Assembly (NCBI RefSeq): GCF_007795095.1
Contig: NZ_CP042218.1
Coordinates: forward strand, 2,025,001-2,089,000
Source of the DNA: Luteimonas granuli
Lineage (GTDB): Bacteria > Pseudomonadota > Gammaproteobacteria > Xanthomonadales > Xanthomonadaceae
Direction: 5' to 3'
DNA length: 64,000 nt
The position numbers were made by a program, and so were the translations under genes. Position 1 is the stretch's first letter. Each line of letters starts with the position of its first letter. Below the pieces are notes generated by a model. The model was given only the letters and a program-made list of their open reading frames with translations. It was not told the DNA's origin and did not search any database. Shown here piece after piece: positions 63,090 to 64,000 of this stretch.

Positions 63090-64000
63090 ATGAACGTCGC
63101 CGTGGAGCAGACCAGCGGGAGCGTCGACGAACGCATCGTCGCCGCCCTGCTCGAGAAGGGACGTCTCAAGGACGCCGACCTGGGACGTGCGCGCCGGCTG
63201 CAGGAGGAAACCGGGGGCAGCCTGCTGTCGCTGCTCGGGCGCCTCGGGCTGGTGTCCGAGCGCGACCACGCCGAAACCTCGGCGGAGGTGCTGGGCCTGC
63301 CGCTGGCCAGCGTCAAGGACATGCCCGAGATTCCCCCGGAAGGCACGCCGCTGACGGTGCGCTTCATGACCCAGTTCAACGTCGTGCCGGTCGCCGAGGA
63401 CGACGAGGCGGTCCAGGTGCTGGTCGCGGACCCGCAGGATCCCTACGCCCTGGACGCCGTGCGCCTGGCCACCGGCAAGCAGGTGCGCGCCAGCGTGGCG
63501 CTGCGCTCCGAGATCGCCGACCTGGTCGAGCGCTGGTACGGCCAGGGCCGCAGCGCGATGGGCGCGATCATCGAGACCGCCGAGGGCGAGGGTGGCGACC
63601 TCGACGACGTCGAGCACCTGCGCGACCTGGCCAGCGAGGCGCCGGTCATCCGGCTGGTGAACCTGCTGATCCAGCGTGCGGTCGAACTGCGCGCATCCGA
63701 CATCCACATCGAGCCGTTCGAAAACCGGCTCAAGGTGCGCTACCGCATCGACGGCGTGCTCGAGGAGGGCGAGAGCCCGCCGGCGAACCTCACCGCCGCG
63801 GTGATCAGCCGCGTCAAGATCATGGCGAAGCTCAACATCGCCGAGCGCCGGCTGCCCCAGGACGGCCGCATCATGCTGCGCGTGCAGGGCAGGGAGCTGG
63901 ACCTGCGCGTGAGCACCGTGCCGACCGCCCATGGCGAGAGCGTGGTGATGCGCCTGCTCGACCGTGAGACGGTGGTCTTCGACTTCGAACGCCTGGGCTT
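63090..64000 (+). CDS. gspE: type II secretion ATPase GspE (XpsE-like), truncated by window end
   Basis: About 303 residues are present. N1E-type N-terminal domain (SGSVDERIVAALLEKGRLKD; SLLGRLGLVSERDHAETSAE), then the N2 domain start VRFMTQFNVVPVAEDDEAVQ, linker, and the RecA-side entry EAPVIRLVNLLIQRAVELRA, SDIHIEPFENRLKVRYRIDG, LNIAERRLPQDGRIML (Asp-box region) and LRVSTVPTAHGESVVMRLLD. Walker A lies beyond the edge. The N-terminal domain favours GspE of type II secretion over PilB, but the missing half and unseen neighbours leave some doubt. The start ATG is 63090; an ATG at 63085 is out of frame. Confidence 0.88.
   Translation, partial: MNVAVEQTSGSVDERIVAALLEKGRLKDADLGRARRLQEETGGSLLSLLGRLGLVSERDHAETSAEVLGLPLASVKDMPEIPPEGTPLTVRFMTQFNVVPVAEDDEAVQVLVADPQDPYALDAVRLATGKQVRASVALRSEIADLVERWYGQGRSAMGAIIETAEGEGGDLDDVEHLRDLASEAPVIRLVNLLIQRAVELRASDIHIEPFENRLKVRYRIDGVLEEGESPPANLTAAVISRVKIMAKLNIAERRLPQDGRIMLRVQGRELDLRVSTVPTAHGESVVMRLLDRETVVFDFERLG

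Noticed and set aside
58500..63932. 1810-codon open frame antisense to purL
   Set aside because: Composition is histidine/arginine/glycine-rich with no domain, and it exactly mirrors purL, whose motifs are unmistakable. Long antisense frames are expected at this GC content.

Overview
The window is a GC-rich stretch of a gammaproteobacterial chromosome, most likely from the Lysobacteraceae (Xanthomonadaceae), for example a Lysobacter, Luteimonas or Pseudoxanthomonas relative. I infer this from the combination of PBP1A divergent from pilMNOPQ, an M56 peptidase fused to a TonB-like tail beside a BlaI repressor, a fused BatB/BatC protein, a PilZ/DUF1631 pair, zapA-6S RNA-5-FCL synteny, and a GspE of the XpsE type. 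No species call can be made from the sequence alone.

Layout. 0-3.2 kb: the end of an rrn operon (23S lacking only its first few bases, then 5S and a terminator). 3.5-8.3 kb: minus-strand rpiA, an EVE protein, 5-formyl-THF cyclo-ligase, a 6S RNA gene, zapA, a coiled-coil partner, and a PAS-PAS-GGDEF-EAL protein. 8.4-11.6 kb: UPF0149 and pepP converging on pepQ. 11.7-17.0 kb: PilZ, DUF1631, hemW, rdgB and rph (minus), with rph divergent from yicC. 17.0-24.8 kb: yicC-gmk-rpoZ-spoT-ridA-recG-nucleoside hydrolase, the stringent-response and genome-maintenance neighbourhood. 24.8-26.7 kb: rpmE2 and gltA. 26.7-35 kb: an unidentified gene, mrcA (PBP1A), and the type IV pilus assembly operon pilMNOPQ. 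35-42 kb: the complete MoxR-Bat cluster. 42-46.7 kb: a DAACS symporter, transketolase and a cysteine-synthase-like enzyme. 47.3-49.3 kb: a BlaI/M56-TonB regulatory pair. 49.3-53.9 kb: minus-strand ompW, S1/P1 nuclease, MBL hydrolase and modABC. 54-55 kb: gapA. 55.6-64 kb: frnE-like and RDD genes, xerD, dsbC, purL, and the start of gspE.

Two things stand out. First, two gene-free stretches (46.7-47.3 kb and 55.1-55.6 kb) are inverted copies of one composite repeat. They share an identical 116-bp element with perfect 26-bp inverted ends and an internal two-hairpin core. A third, 104-bp version has the same core, but its outer arms and one inner stem have different sequences that still pair within the element. 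This covariation argues for a selected fold and makes it the best candidate here for an undescribed element. Second, six genes (hemW, mrcA, pilO, pilQ, batB/C, xerD) are each broken by a single-base shift, five of them at G runs. Each repairs to a full-length protein, which points to sequencing error rather than gene decay.

Regulatory signals that can be read directly include a two-dyad BlaI operator over the blaI promoter, an FNR-like box upstream of ompW, a 6S RNA with its promoter, and several rho-independent terminators.
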